Counted from the stretch's first letter, positions 50,790 to 61,433 are shown. The stretch: 64,000 nucleotides of DNA from Chitinophagales bacterium (GCA_021323755.1 JAJPKJ010000045.1:62001-126000); one strand, 5' to 3'. A program made the numbers and translations. The notes: a model not told the origin generated them from the letters alone.

Positions 50790-53267
50790 ATGATAAAAAA
50801 ACAACTGCTTTTTGCCCTGCGCCGTCTCGGCTGGCATAAACTTACTACCAGCATCAACATTCTTGGCCTCACATTCGGGATATTGTCCTGTGTAGTGATA
50901 TATCTGTATGTAACCTTCGAATTCAGCTACGACAAATTCCACGCTGACACTGACCGGATATACCGGCTTATGGTTTCGACGAGCCGCGGCAACGACGTTT
51001 GGATGGCTGAGCCCGTTGGCTCTGCTTTGCGCAGGGAAACGACAAGTTTCAGCGCTGTTACGACTCTCTTTACCGACGACACCAAAGTGTTGGTTCCGAA
51101 AAAAGGCCAGCCGCCCCGCGTCATCCCCGGAGTCAGCGGTGACGAGCAGTATCACATCACCTTCGCAGATACGGACTACCTGAAAATATTTCATTACCAA
51201 TGGCTCGCTGGCAACCCGGCGACGGCTCTGCAGAAACCTTTCTCTGTTGTGCTGACTGAATCGGAGGCGAAGCGTTATTTCCAAAGCGGAACACCGCAAG
51301 ACTGGATGGGCCGCTCTCTCGTGTATGAAGATTCGCTCATGGTTTCAGTTACGGGAATCATTAAAGACTGGGACAAGAACACCGACTTTGGCTTCAAAGA
51401 CCTTATCTCTTATAATACCCTCGAAAGCAGCTTTCTTAAATCCTATACCGGACAGGGGAACATGTTGGGAAGCAATATCAATGTCTATGTTAAGCTTGCC
51501 CCCGGAATAACAGCCGCGCAGGCGGAACAACAATCATCCGCCTTTTACAGGCGGCAAACGCATGTCAAACCTGGTGTGAAACTCGGCATAGCGCTGCAAC
51601 CACTTTCGGACGTACATTTTAATGCAACGTATAGCGATACCTATAGCCGGCATGCACACAAACCTACTCTGCTCGCGCTGGCTGGCATTGCGCTGTTTAT
51701 TCTGATCATTGCCGCTATTAACTTTATCAATCTGTCTACTGCGCAGTCGATACTGCGCGCAAAGGAAGTAGGCATACGAAAAGTAATGGGTAGCAGCATC
51801 GGGGGCATTGTGCGGCAGTTTCTCATCGAGACCGGTATCATCGTTGTTGCCGCCATGGCGCTTGCGCTCCTGCTCGCCGATCCTGTTATTTCAGCGCTGC
51901 ATGGCTTTATCCCCCAAGGCGTACGGCTGCATATCACCGACCCAAATGTCTGGCTCTTTATAGGAATTACTATTGTGGTCACTTGCCTGATCGCGGGCTG
52001 GTACCCCGGGCGGGTTCTCTCTTCTTTCCTTCCGGTTATCAGTCTTAAGGGGCAGGGCGTTCGACAGCTCAACTCTAAAAGTTATCTCCGAAAGGGGTTA
52101 ATCGTTTTCCAGTTTACAGTGAGCTTGCTCTTTATCATCGGCACCATAATGGTAGGCCGGCAGATCAGCTTTATGCTCAACACCGACCTGGGTTTTAATA
52201 AAGACGCAATCGTTACGATCGATCTTCCCCGCGACCAAACAAACAACAAAAAAGATCTTCTGGCTGGCGAAATACGCAACCTGGCAGGCGTGCGGCAGGT
52301 GAGCCTCAACACGGCTGACCCCCAGAGCTTGCACCATGAATTGTTCGGAACACAACTTAAATATAATGGACCCACCGAAGTTACGATCATGCCCGGAGGC
52401 GACTTTATAGATACAGGCTACATTTCCCTGTACGGACTGACGCTCGTAGCCGGGAGAAATTTCTATCTCTCCGACACAGCACGAAGGAACACGCCGGCTT
52501 CAGATTCCACTCCGGCACAACCCGGCTACCGGGCCTTTATCCTGAATGAAACTGCGGCAATGGAACTGGGCTTTAACCGACCGGCCGATGCCCTTGGCAA
52601 ACAGATGATCAACGGCCCGGTTTCGGGGCCGGTAGTTGGAGTCGTAAAGGATTTCCATTTGGAAGATATGCACTCGAAGATCAGACCCTTTATTTTTTCG
52701 ACGAAGACAGGTGAGGCGAGCCAGCTGAGCATAAAACTTTCCAGCACCGGACTCTCTGCATCCGAAGTGAAGGCGCTAATGACAAACTTGCAATCGATCT
52801 TTAAAAAAGTATACCCCACAACCGACTTTCAGTCCCGCTTCTTTGACGAAGCGCTGGAGCAGCTTTACACGCAGGAACGCCAAACAGCACAGATAATGAA
52901 CATCGCCATGGGCATGGCCATTTTTATTTCCTGTATGGGGCTTTTCGGTCTTGCAGCATTCACTGCCAACCAACGCACGCGAGAGATCGGCATCCGCAAA
53001 GTGCTGGGTGCAGGTGTTCCTCAATTGGTTTCGTTGCTATCGCGGGAGTTTATTTTGCTTGTAGTGCTTTCAACAATTATTGCCGCGCCGGTAGCAGGCT
53101 GGGCTATACACCGGTGGCTGCAGGATTACGCTTATCGTACATCCATGCCGTGGTGGATCTATGTGGTTGCCGGCGTTGCGGCGGTAGTGATAGCAATGCT
53201 CACGGTCAGTTACCAGGCAATTCATGCGGCAACGGCCAACCCAGTGAAAAGTTTGAGGACGGAGTGA
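50790..53267 (+). CDS. ABC transporter permease (FtsX/MacB-like)
   Basis: LRRLGWHKLTTSINILGLTFGILSCVVIYLYV; AKEVGIRKVMGSSIGGIVRQFLIE; TREIGIRKVLGAGVPQLVSLLSREF; ORF opens at 50748. Confidence 0.93.
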   Translation: MIKKQLLFALRRLGWHKLTTSINILGLTFGILSCVVIYLYVTFEFSYDKFHADTDRIYRLMVSTSRGNDVWMAEPVGSALRRETTSFSAVTTLFTDDTKVLVPKKGQPPRVIPGVSGDEQYHITFADTDYLKIFHYQWLAGNPATALQKPFSVVLTESEAKRYFQSGTPQDWMGRSLVYEDSLMVSVTGIIKDWDKNTDFGFKDLISYNTLESSFLKSYTGQGNMLGSNINVYVKLAPGITAAQAEQQSSAFYRRQTHVKPGVKLGIALQPLSDVHFNATYSDTYSRHAHKPTLLALAGIALFILIIAAINFINLSTAQSILRAKEVGIRKVMGSSIGGIVRQFLIETGIIVVAAMALALLLADPVISALHGFIPQGVRLHITDPNVWLFIGITIVVTCLIAGWYPGRVLSSFLPVISLKGQGVRQLNSKSYLRKGLIVFQFTVSLLFIIGTIMVGRQISFMLNTDLGFNKDAIVTIDLPRDQTNNKKDLLAGEIRNLAGVRQVSLNTADPQSLHHELFGTQLKYNGPTEVTIMPGGDFIDTGYISLYGLTLVAGRNFYLSDTARRNTPASDSTPAQPGYRAFILNETAAMELGFNRPADALGKQMINGPVSGPVVGVVKDFHLEDMHSKIRPFIFSTKTGEASQLSIKLSSTGLSASEVKALMTNLQSIFKKVYPTTDFQSRFFDEALEQLYTQERQTAQIMNIAMGMAIFISCMGLFGLAAFTANQRTREIGIRKVLGAGVPQLVSLLSREFILLVVLSTIIAAPVAGWAIHRWLQDYAYRTSMPWWIYVVAGVAAVVIAMLTVSYQAIHAATANPVKSLRTE

Positions 53268-53403
53268 TCTTGACCTCAGGTTTATAAAATGGATCTTTAA
53301 TTTTTTCTGGCGAGGTCAGGCCCCCCTAACAGACAGTTTTTGAAGAATTGTATTTGATTTTTTTAGAATAAAAAGAAACCGCCAGCCTTGCCTCTTTTTT
53401 TTA

Positions 53404-55383
53404 CTAGGTCTTTTTGATTATTAAGTTCACCAGGGTTGGACTATTGATAATTTCTTCCAGCTTTTGATCAACGATCAATTGTATATCTTTTTTGATTTGA
53501 AAATAATTATCCAGAATTTTTTGTTTGTCAACCTGCACTTGCGGTAATTCCTTCCATTCAATTGCTTTTCCTTTTTTTAATGTCTTATTGATCATTTCGC
53601 AATGAAATTTTTTTAATTGAATTTTTTGATGGGGCTCATCAGCAACCATCCCTACAAATTCCCCGGATGACAATGATGAAATTGTTGATTGTGGTATCGC
53701 CATTTCGAGTTGCGTTGAATTCGTGACAGATGTTTTATTTTCATTTATCGAAACACTTTGTTTGTCTTGTATGATTTTCCCGAAACGTTCGGCAAGCTGC
53801 TTAGCTGTTTCGCCAGACACCTGTCCGCTAATAATATTACCGACGATATTTATGATGACTTCCGCTTGCTCTTTTCCATAATGTAATTTGAGTTGACTAG
53901 CGTCTTGAATTGCCACTGTAGTGGCAACTTTATTACTGCGTGCAGTCGCCAGTAAATTATCAATCCCTTTAAAATATATGGAAGGAAATTCATCCAGGAT
54001 GATACTGCATTTCATCTTATTCCTTTTATTGAGTTGCCTGGTCAGCGCAGTGGTATACAGTGATAAGACCGCGCCATAGATATGTGCCTTATGAGGGCTG
54101 TTTCCTACACAAACTATCTTTGGTCTCTCAGGATCATTAATGTCGAGCGTAAATTCATTTCCGGAAAGAACATAATATATGTTCGGTGAAGATAATTTTC
54201 CAAGACTTACCGTTGCGCCCGCGATCTGACCTTCCAGTTGTGCGCTTGCATTATTTAAATACGCGGTTACAAATGGCATGATGAGCGCCTCGATCTGCGG
54301 TTCTGTCCTCAAGATTGAAAATAATTTATCATAAGGCGTTTGTAGCAATTCAATCACATGCGCGAGGGTGCAGTATTTTCCATCTTCATAAAGACGCAGG
54401 TACCAAATTATTGCTGTCAAGAAATTTATTGGCGATTCGACCCAGAAATCGCCCTGTTTTTTTATCCATGCTTGGTTCAGCCCCAACAATATTGTTCTTG
54501 CAGATTCCGCTGCGTCGGTTATGTCTTGCATTGAGTTTATATCAATGGGATTACAACGATGCGAAATATTTTCAAAATCGATCACATAAAATTCAGGCTT
54601 TACTTTGTATGACGATTCACACTGCAAAAAATAATTGTAGGCGATGGTAGTGAGGTCAGGATATTTAAAATCATAGATGAACATCGCAAAACCTTTTCGG
54701 GTATGTTGTCTTATGATATTCTGAATGATGAAAAAAGTTTTCCCGCTTCCGGGAGTTCCAAGAATCAAGGTCCCGCGAAATGGGTTAGTGATATTTATCC
54801 AGGATGATCTTTTTCTTCCCCTGAGATTGTATTCAGCCGGCAGGTTGATTGAATATCCGTTTTCAATTAATCTCTCTTCCTGCGGGAAAGTTTCATTGTA
54901 CGTGTTGAAGATTTGTTTTTGTGAAAATTTCGAACTGACTAGTTTTGAAAAAATAGTAAGTCCCGTCAATAAAAAAATATATCCAAGAATTGTTGAGATC
55001 GTATAAGCGTAACAAAGAATCAGCGGGTCATAATCCAGGTTCAGGATTTCGCGGGAAAGAAAATATAGCGGCGATCCAAAGATCAAATATATAATGGCGG
55101 ATTTTAGATTCAGTCTTTCATTTTCCTTTGGGATCATTCCAATGCTAGAGAACGCTAATGTCGCAAGTGCTGTCAGCTTCACTTTAAAATAGTCTCTTAT
55201 GAAATTTATTTTTAGAAAATTTTGTGCCAGCCTGTCTGTGACCTTATTTGTCAAATGCCAGTGCTGGAAAGCCAAATAACAGTAACCATAAAAATGAATA
55301 ATAATGATAGCGATGCTGATTATTCTGAACAGTTCACCTAATTTTCTTGTGCCGCCATCTGCAGCGGGCAAATTGTTTTGCAT
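53404..55383 (-). CDS. Type IV coupling protein (VirD4/TraG-like)
   Basis: Walker A LILGTPGSGKTFFIIQNI, Walker B CSIILDEFPSIYF, LLATARSNKVATTVAIQDASQLK; N-terminal TM helices. Confidence 0.9.
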   Translation of the reverse strand: MQNNLPAADGGTRKLGELFRIISIAIIIIHFYGYCYLAFQHWHLTNKVTDRLAQNFLKINFIRDYFKVKLTALATLAFSSIGMIPKENERLNLKSAIIYLIFGSPLYFLSREILNLDYDPLILCYAYTISTILGYIFLLTGLTIFSKLVSSKFSQKQIFNTYNETFPQEERLIENGYSINLPAEYNLRGRKRSSWINITNPFRGTLILGTPGSGKTFFIIQNIIRQHTRKGFAMFIYDFKYPDLTTIAYNYFLQCESSYKVKPEFYVIDFENISHRCNPIDINSMQDITDAAESARTILLGLNQAWIKKQGDFWVESPINFLTAIIWYLRLYEDGKYCTLAHVIELLQTPYDKLFSILRTEPQIEALIMPFVTAYLNNASAQLEGQIAGATVSLGKLSSPNIYYVLSGNEFTLDINDPERPKIVCVGNSPHKAHIYGAVLSLYTTALTRQLNKRNKMKCSIILDEFPSIYFKGIDNLLATARSNKVATTVAIQDASQLKLHYGKEQAEVIINIVGNIISGQVSGETAKQLAERFGKIIQDKQSVSINENKTSVTNSTQLEMAIPQSTISSLSSGEFVGMVADEPHQKIQLKKFHCEMINKTLKKGKAIEWKELPQVQVDKQKILDNYFQIKKDIQLIVDQKLEEIINSPTLVNLIIKKT

Positions 55384-55399
55384 GCGGTGGAATTAACCT

Positions 55400-56671
55400 T
55401 TAAAAATCCAGTGAATACTCTTGCTCATTTATTTGTTTGTGTTCTTCGCCTGATTCAGTAGTAAGTTCTTTTTTTGATTCCTTTGGTCTCATGACCAGTT
55501 CCAGCGCTTTTGATAAATCATGTCCGTCCTCATTTTCCAGCTGTTTGGTTTTTGAATTGCTGATCTCATTTTCTTGTGCGAGTGTTTTTTCTTTTGACAG
55601 GGCAATACCTAATCTTTCCAGAATTCGTTCTGCTGAATATTCTTTTCCCATATTCATTTCACTGAAAACCGATTTGGTCTGATGGTCGATATAAATAAAT
55701 CCATTGCCCCGTTGCTCTTTATCACGACTTAATATTATTGATACTCCTTCCTTCTCCAGCGCCTGTACAAATTCGCTGAATGACTTTTGCGGTTTAACCA
55801 GTATCCACTCAATGGCGATTCTCAGCCGTTTTATTTCTGTTGCGCGTTTGACTTCATTTTCCAAAAATTTCTTTTCCAGATTTGAAAGCGTTGGTTTGTT
55901 TTCGATGCTGCTTGCTTTTATCGGCATACCGATTTTTTTGCCGTACTCATTTAGAATACTATAGGTTAATCCATGGTGTTTGTAAATCCAGCCTCCCTCG
56001 CGTCCACGATCAGCAAACACGTTATATTGTTGTAATGCTGCGTTGAACTCTTGCAACGTGGTGAATTTATATTGGTTAATAACAAGGTCGAGAACATTGG
56101 AAATGCTTTGTTTGGTCTCTGCTTTTCCATATTTCAATTTTTGAACATGTATTGGTTTTCGTCCTAATTCTTGCGCTTGCTTTTTTTGCGGTTTTTTTTT
56201 ATTTGCACTGACGAGCTCATAAATATGTTCCAATTCCTTGCGCGCTTTTCTGGATTGATTGCAACCGATATTATGCGTTGATATTCTGCTGCCGTCATTG
56301 CGAATGAGCGTCGAAACAATATGAACATGGGGATGACCAGTATCATGATGCTGGTAAACAAGGTAAGGCTGCATTTCAAAGCCAATCCGTTTCATGTATT
56401 CATCGGTAATTTGCCGGAGCAATTCTTTATTCAATTTTTCTTTTTCGGATGGATGAAAATTTAGCGAGATATGAATCGCTTTTGTTTGCGCGCGCTCGTT
56501 GCACATCATCAAATTTTCAAATCGATTCAATTTGTGTTCAAGATTCATCTGGTGGGGAAATCTTAGAAAATTCTCAGCATGAATTAATTCAGCCTTACCA
56601 AGCTTCAACTTTCGTTCATTGTAATGGAGTGCACTCTTTGGACTCCGGGTTATCTTTATTTCCGGGACCAT
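55400..56671 (-). CDS. Relaxase / mobilization nuclease
   Basis: Three-His motif YLVYQHHDTGHPHVHIVSTLIRNDGSRIS. Confidence 0.92.
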   Translation of the reverse strand: MVPEIKITRSPKSALHYNERKLKLGKAELIHAENFLRFPHQMNLEHKLNRFENLMMCNERAQTKAIHISLNFHPSEKEKLNKELLRQITDEYMKRIGFEMQPYLVYQHHDTGHPHVHIVSTLIRNDGSRISTHNIGCNQSRKARKELEHIYELVSANKKKPQKKQAQELGRKPIHVQKLKYGKAETKQSISNVLDLVINQYKFTTLQEFNAALQQYNVFADRGREGGWIYKHHGLTYSILNEYGKKIGMPIKASSIENKPTLSNLEKKFLENEVKRATEIKRLRIAIEWILVKPQKSFSEFVQALEKEGVSIILSRDKEQRGNGFIYIDHQTKSVFSEMNMGKEYSAERILERLGIALSKEKTLAQENEISNSKTKQLENEDGHDLSKALELVMRPKESKKELTTESGEEHKQINEQEYSLDF

Positions 56672-57057
56672 AATTCATAGATTTGATCAAGGCGAAGAGC
56701 AATTTCTTCAACTTTTGAAATGAGTATTTCTTTGGACGATCCGCTTTCCCCAGAAAGCATCTTAAGCGCAGTCTGCAAGCTCTTTTTTAACTCAAGCATC
56801 TGGGTTAAGAAGTCTTCTGCCGTTTGGTTGCGATAGACAATGACGACTGGTTTTTGAAGCAAGATTTTGCGTGCATATTCACCTAAATTCCTGCAAAGGG
56901 TTTCAGAATAGAAAGAATAAATCTTATTGTAGTCATCTTTTTTGACGCGAAATTCAACCCTATATTCCATTTTTTCATTCTCTTCTTTAATCACATTATT
57001 CATTTTCACTTTTGAAATTGTGCATGATGCACCCCAGCATTCCAGAAATTTGCCCAA
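56656..57057 (-). CDS. Relaxosome accessory / ribbon-helix-helix mobilization protein
   Basis: VEFRVKKDDYNKIYSFYSETLCRNLGEYARKILLQKPVVIVYRN; overlaps the relaxase start. Confidence 0.82.
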   Translation of the reverse strand: MGKFLECWGASCTISKVKMNNVIKEENEKMEYRVEFRVKKDDYNKIYSFYSETLCRNLGEYARKILLQKPVVIVYRNQTAEDFLTQMLELKKSLQTALKMLSGESGSSKEILISKVEEIALRLDQIYELWSRK

Positions 57058-57240
57058 ATTTCATTTATTTTCAAAAAAACTTCCTTTGATTATTTGGCAA
57101 AATTAAACCGTGCCGTGGCGCAAAACAAGATGTTCATTTGGTGTACAGGTAACGCCTAAAAAAATTTAAAAAACATAAGGCAAAAAAATCAATGGAACCC
57201 TAATTTTATATCGAAAGAAAAGAACTGCATTAATTAAACA

Positions 57241-57585
57241 ATGGACAAGGTTTTTTTAGGATGGACAAGAGAAAAAGTGAAGAAAGACATGGAGAATTTA
57301 AGTAGATTTTTTATTGCCGCTGAAAATGATGCACGTATAACAGCTACACATATCCTAATATATCTGGCCCTTTTTGAATGCTGGAATCTAAACCAATTTC
57401 AAAATCCAGTTTTTATTTCGCGAAGAATAATCATGCGCATGACGAAGATCCATTCTATTACGACCTATCATAAATATATAAAAGAGTTGGATCAGTTTGG
57501 ATATATTGGATATGAGCCGAGCTATAGGACGAAGATGGGGACCAGAGTGTGGGTGAATGAAAATGTCGGGACAGCGTTTGTCTAA
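57241..57585 (+). CDS. Small wHTH-like conserved protein divergent from the mobilization genes
   Basis: 114 aa; RRIIMRMTKIHSITTYHKYIKELDQFGYIGYEPSYRTKMGTRVWV. Confidence 0.65.
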   Translation: MDKVFLGWTREKVKKDMENLSRFFIAAENDARITATHILIYLALFECWNLNQFQNPVFISRRIIMRMTKIHSITTYHKYIKELDQFGYIGYEPSYRTKMGTRVWVNENVGTAFV

Positions 57586-58120
57586 CTATTTGGCTCTGCA
57601 CTGGACAAAAATCATGCATATCCATTTGTCGACGATCTTCTTCAACTGCTTTGGCACTCCTTTCAACATCGTGTTCAAGGCGGCTGAATTCCGGACCCTA
57701 CTATGTCCTTAATATCTATGCCAAATCTTCATTTATCGTCAGCATCGCATGACCGCCTTCCGGGTCATCGATCATGACAGTTATCGAAAGCAGCAAGGAA
57801 TAGATGCAAGTGCTATATAAAATAGTTAGACCTATCCTGGTTTATTCATTTTCATGTGTGAATCATGTAAGTCTTTGCAGAAGTTATATAACAATATGGA
57901 ACTCAAAAGCACTCATCTTTACCATTCACAAAAATTTATGCTCGTCTATTACTGGTTTTTTTTGCTCATTTTACTATACATCATTATTCTTTCAAGTATC
58001 ATACCTCCTTCAGAAAAAAAAATCTTTTTGAATTTTTTGCTGGAGCCTACAAGAAAAAGAATTAGAGAAATTCATTTTCATCAGATAATAGCCACAAGCC
58101 ATAAATATTAAAAGTCGATA

Positions 58121-58459
58121 ATGAAAAAAATTAGACAGCGCCATAAGATAAACAAACGGGAAGAAGGGAATTCTTCGAATTTACCCCTTTACCCGACAAC
58201 GGATGATATTTATAATAAGGAAAAAAAGATAGGGGAACTGAGCGAGGACAGCAATGATGAAATCAATGGACCTTCAAGTGAAATAACTGATTGGCATGAT
58301 AAGGAATTTAACCCAGATTCAAAAAGAGATAAATTGGATGTGCCCGGTGCTGAACTGGATGATAAAGATGAAGTGATCGGGGAAGAAGATGAAGAAAATA
58401 ATTATTACAGTATTGGTGGAGATAATCATAACGATTTGGAAGAGGGTGGCGAAGATTAA
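58121..58459 (+). CDS. Acidic low-complexity protein of unknown function
   Basis: Asp/Glu-rich C-terminal half; SSNLPLYPTTDDIYNKEKKIGE N-terminal region. Confidence 0.6.
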   Translation: MKKIRQRHKINKREEGNSSNLPLYPTTDDIYNKEKKIGELSEDSNDEINGPSSEITDWHDKEFNPDSKRDKLDVPGAELDDKDEVIGEEDEENNYYSIGGDNHNDLEEGGED

Positions 58460-58605
58460 TGACATATTCCTTTCGCTCAGTTCAGAGAAGGATCACCATA
58501 GGAAATAAGAACAGTACTTGTACGGTTATGGGCTCCGAAAAATATAGCCAATAAGTCATTACCATCATATTCATCAAGAAAAAAGGGATTAGAAATTTTC
58601 AGTTA

Positions 58606-59220
58606 GTGCTAAATACAAAAAAGATGAAAAATACGGCTACACCACATGTTGAAAATGTTTCTCAGATAAAACACAGAGCAAACGCAGAAAAAATTAAATC
58701 TGCCTTAGCTCAAAGTTTGCACGACTTATTTTTGGATGAACTGAAAAATGCTTATTGGTCAGAAAAAGCACTGTTTGTCGTGATCCCGAAAATGATTAGA
58801 CAAACTACTTCCCCTCAGCTTAATGCAGTTCTTACCGGGCATCTGGCAATTATTGAAGAACATATAACTCGATTGGAAGAGGTTTTCAATTCGGTTAATG
58901 AAAAAGCAAAATCAGACAGATGTGAGGCGATAGAAGGCCTGATCAAGGAAGGGACTCAAATAATGGAGCGAACTGAAAAAGGAAAAGTAAGGGACGCGGG
59001 GATTATTTCGATTGCACTGAAAGTGGAGCACTATGAGATAGCTACTTATGGCATTCTTTACTTTTTCGCAAAAACTTTAGGAGAAATCGATGCGGCCTCG
59101 CTATTGCATGAAACCTTAGAACAGGAAAAACAAGCCAATGAAAAACTTTCGGGGGTTATTGAATCAATGCAGTTGGAAATAGCTGATTCAAGTCATGCAA
59201 TCAATCATTCTATTCTTTAA
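58606..59220 (+). CDS. DUF892 / YciF-like ferritin-fold protein
   Basis: LHDLFLDELKNAYWSEKALFVVIPKMIRQTTSPQLNAVLTGHL; KVEHYEIATYGIL; first clear Met is MKNTATP at 58624. Confidence 0.88.
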   Translation: MLNTKKMKNTATPHVENVSQIKHRANAEKIKSALAQSLHDLFLDELKNAYWSEKALFVVIPKMIRQTTSPQLNAVLTGHLAIIEEHITRLEEVFNSVNEKAKSDRCEAIEGLIKEGTQIMERTEKGKVRDAGIISIALKVEHYEIATYGILYFFAKTLGEIDAASLLHETLEQEKQANEKLSGVIESMQLEIADSSHAINHSIL

Positions 59221-59240
59221 ACAAAACATAAACAACCGCA

Positions 59241-59834
59241 ATGACAAATGAAACAAAATGGTCAATAGATCAGGCACATAGTGAGATTGGATTTAAAGTA
59301 AAACACCTGATGATCTCGCATGTTAAAGGGTCCTTTAAAATATTCGATGCAAGCATCTATACGACCGGTAAAGATTTTGAAACTGGAGAGATTGATCTAT
59401 GGATAGACGCCTCTTCAATATCAACAGGGGATGCCAAACGTGATGAACATTTAAAAAGCGCTGATTTTTTTGATGTTGGGAAACATAAAGAAATAACATT
59501 TTCGTCAAGCACTATGGGAAAAACCGATGCCCAAGGGAAGCGTGAATTATGGGGAGAGCTCACCATGAAAGGTATCACCAAAAAAATAAAGCTGAGCGTC
59601 GAATTCGGAGGTATGATTAACGACCCCTGGGGAAAAGAAAAAGCAGGTTTTACGGTCACAGGAAAAATAAATAGAAATGATTGGGGACTCAACTGGAACT
59701 CAGCAATTGAAACTGGTGGCGTTGTGGTTAGCGAGGAAGTTTCCATTTCCTGCGAAATTGAACTTATGAATGCGGGGAAAAGACCACTTACGATGGAATT
59801 AGAGCCTGAAGTAAGAGAAAAGAGCAGTCTATGA
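59241..59834 (+). CDS. YceI family protein
   Basis: WSIDQAHSEIGFKVKHLMISHVKGSFKIFDASI; LTMKGITKKIKLSVEFGG. Confidence 0.94.
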   Translation: MTNETKWSIDQAHSEIGFKVKHLMISHVKGSFKIFDASIYTTGKDFETGEIDLWIDASSISTGDAKRDEHLKSADFFDVGKHKEITFSSSTMGKTDAQGKRELWGELTMKGITKKIKLSVEFGGMINDPWGKEKAGFTVTGKINRNDWGLNWNSAIETGGVVVSEEVSISCEIELMNAGKRPLTMELEPEVREKSSL

Positions 59835-59993
59835 TTTGGAAATTATCTGCAATCGGATCATGCTTCAAGTTGACCCCCTTTTATAGCTGAAGCTGAACGC
59901 CGAAAAGAATGCGGAATAAGAAGAAGCTATCTTATCATCAAGATCAACCCTTCAATGATATTTACACCATTACTAAAACAAAACAAACTTAAA

Positions 59994-60737
59994 ATGAAAC
60001 AGAAATTTAATGCAAGAATCAACGCTTTGTTGCTTCTAGTTATGCTGATACCAGCGCTGGGCATGGCTCAATCAAAGAATCTAGTTGCCTCCCGCAGGGT
60101 ATTCCCTAAAATGGATAAGATTGGGGAGTTTGAAAAAGCACTTGCCAACCATGCACAAAAATATCATTCCGGAGATGTTGCATGGCGGGTGTTTGACATT
60201 CGAACCGGCCCCGATGCAGGCGGCTATCATATTACTGAAGGACCTAAAAGTTGGGCATCCGAAGACGAAAGAGGAGATATAAGCCCGGAACATGAGGCGG
60301 ACTGGAATAAAAATGTTGCCATCTATTTAACTGACCGGCATTCTACCAGTTACTCCATTTATCAGGATTCATTAAGCACGATTGCTTTGGGCGATTTTAC
60401 GGACAAGATCAACATTTCACATGTATATCCCAAAATTGGTAAAAGCGATAACGTGGTGATCATGATTAAAAAACTGAAAAAATACTGGACTTCTGTTGGT
60501 ATCACGGTTGCGGTATATGCTGCCAGTTCATCAGGGCCAGCACAATATACTTTAGTAACAAGGTATAAGCAGGGTTTAAAAGAAAGAGAACCGGGTTTTC
60601 GCAAACCTTTTAAACAAGCTTATGAAGAAGCAAACGGAGAAGGTTCTTATGCGCAGTATTTAAAAGATGCATCAGAATACGTTCAGGAAAACTGGAGTGA
60701 ACTGCTGTTTCTGCGCAAAGATTTAAGTTCCAAGTAG
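59994..60737 (+). CDS. Secreted protein of unknown function
   Basis: Signal peptide MKQKFNARINALLLLVMLIPALGMAQ; ORF opens at 59955. Confidence 0.65.
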   Translation: MKQKFNARINALLLLVMLIPALGMAQSKNLVASRRVFPKMDKIGEFEKALANHAQKYHSGDVAWRVFDIRTGPDAGGYHITEGPKSWASEDERGDISPEHEADWNKNVAIYLTDRHSTSYSIYQDSLSTIALGDFTDKINISHVYPKIGKSDNVVIMIKKLKKYWTSVGITVAVYAASSSGPAQYTLVTRYKQGLKEREPGFRKPFKQAYEEANGEGSYAQYLKDASEYVQENWSELLFLRKDLSSK

Positions 60738-60762
60738 ACCCTCAACCATATTGATATTATAC

Positions 60763-60799
60763 AGCCCCGCATTATTAATTATTAGCGGGGGTTGTTTTG
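60763..60799 (+). terminator. Rho-independent terminator
   Basis: CCCCGC-14 nt-GCGGGG followed by GTTGTTTTG. Confidence 0.7.
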
Positions 60800-60895
60800 T
60801 TAATTGGATAGTTTTGTTTTTTGCATCAGCCCATCTAATATCATAAATTCGAGTCTTGGCAGTAACAAGGATTGATAATTTATAACCCAAAATAA

Positions 60896-61312
60896 ATGAC
60901 AAGGAAATTTTTTTTGATTTTATTGACACTGGCGTTTTCGACAATCACCTTTTCATATTCTCAAGATACCGGAACGAGACAAAAATTAATAGGTAGTTGG
61001 ATTTATGCAGGTTTGCAATTCAAAAGCTCTATGACCGAGTCCGACAAAGTGGAATCAGAGAAAGCTGACAAGAAGAATAAAGATTTAATTATAACTTTTG
61101 AATCGAACGGAAACTATATTGTTTGGAATAAACAATCTGGGAAAAATAATCCATTTGCAAAAGGAGCTGTTAGTTTAACTAATAAAGGACGACACTTGAA
61201 AATTGAAGGTCTTGAAGGTGACATAGACAAACTGAACGAGGAGTTGCTAATGCTTAGTCATCCTAATCGACCACTCATGGTCTTCAAAAAATATATGCCT
61301 GAAAATAAATAG
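60896..61312 (+). CDS. Small secreted protein, lipocalin-like
   Basis: Signal peptide, GTRQKLIGSWIYAGLQFKS...LIITFESNGNYIVWNKQSGK. Confidence 0.55.
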   Translation: MTRKFFLILLTLAFSTITFSYSQDTGTRQKLIGSWIYAGLQFKSSMTESDKVESEKADKKNKDLIITFESNGNYIVWNKQSGKNNPFAKGAVSLTNKGRHLKIEGLEGDIDKLNEELLMLSHPNRPLMVFKKYMPENK

Positions 61313-61433
61313 TCCGTGATGGATAAAATACAAATAATAGGCTCGTCGAAATCCTTTAAACAGAGTTAATCTCTGCTATGGGACGGCTGTTGCCAGCTTC
61401 GCGATCATTTTATCTCGGCAGATCGATAATCCA

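Noticed and set aside
57804-58111. Two overlapping small ORFs (75 and 85 aa)
   Set aside because: Mutually exclusive frames; hydrophobic but without family-like features; not supported enough to list as CDS
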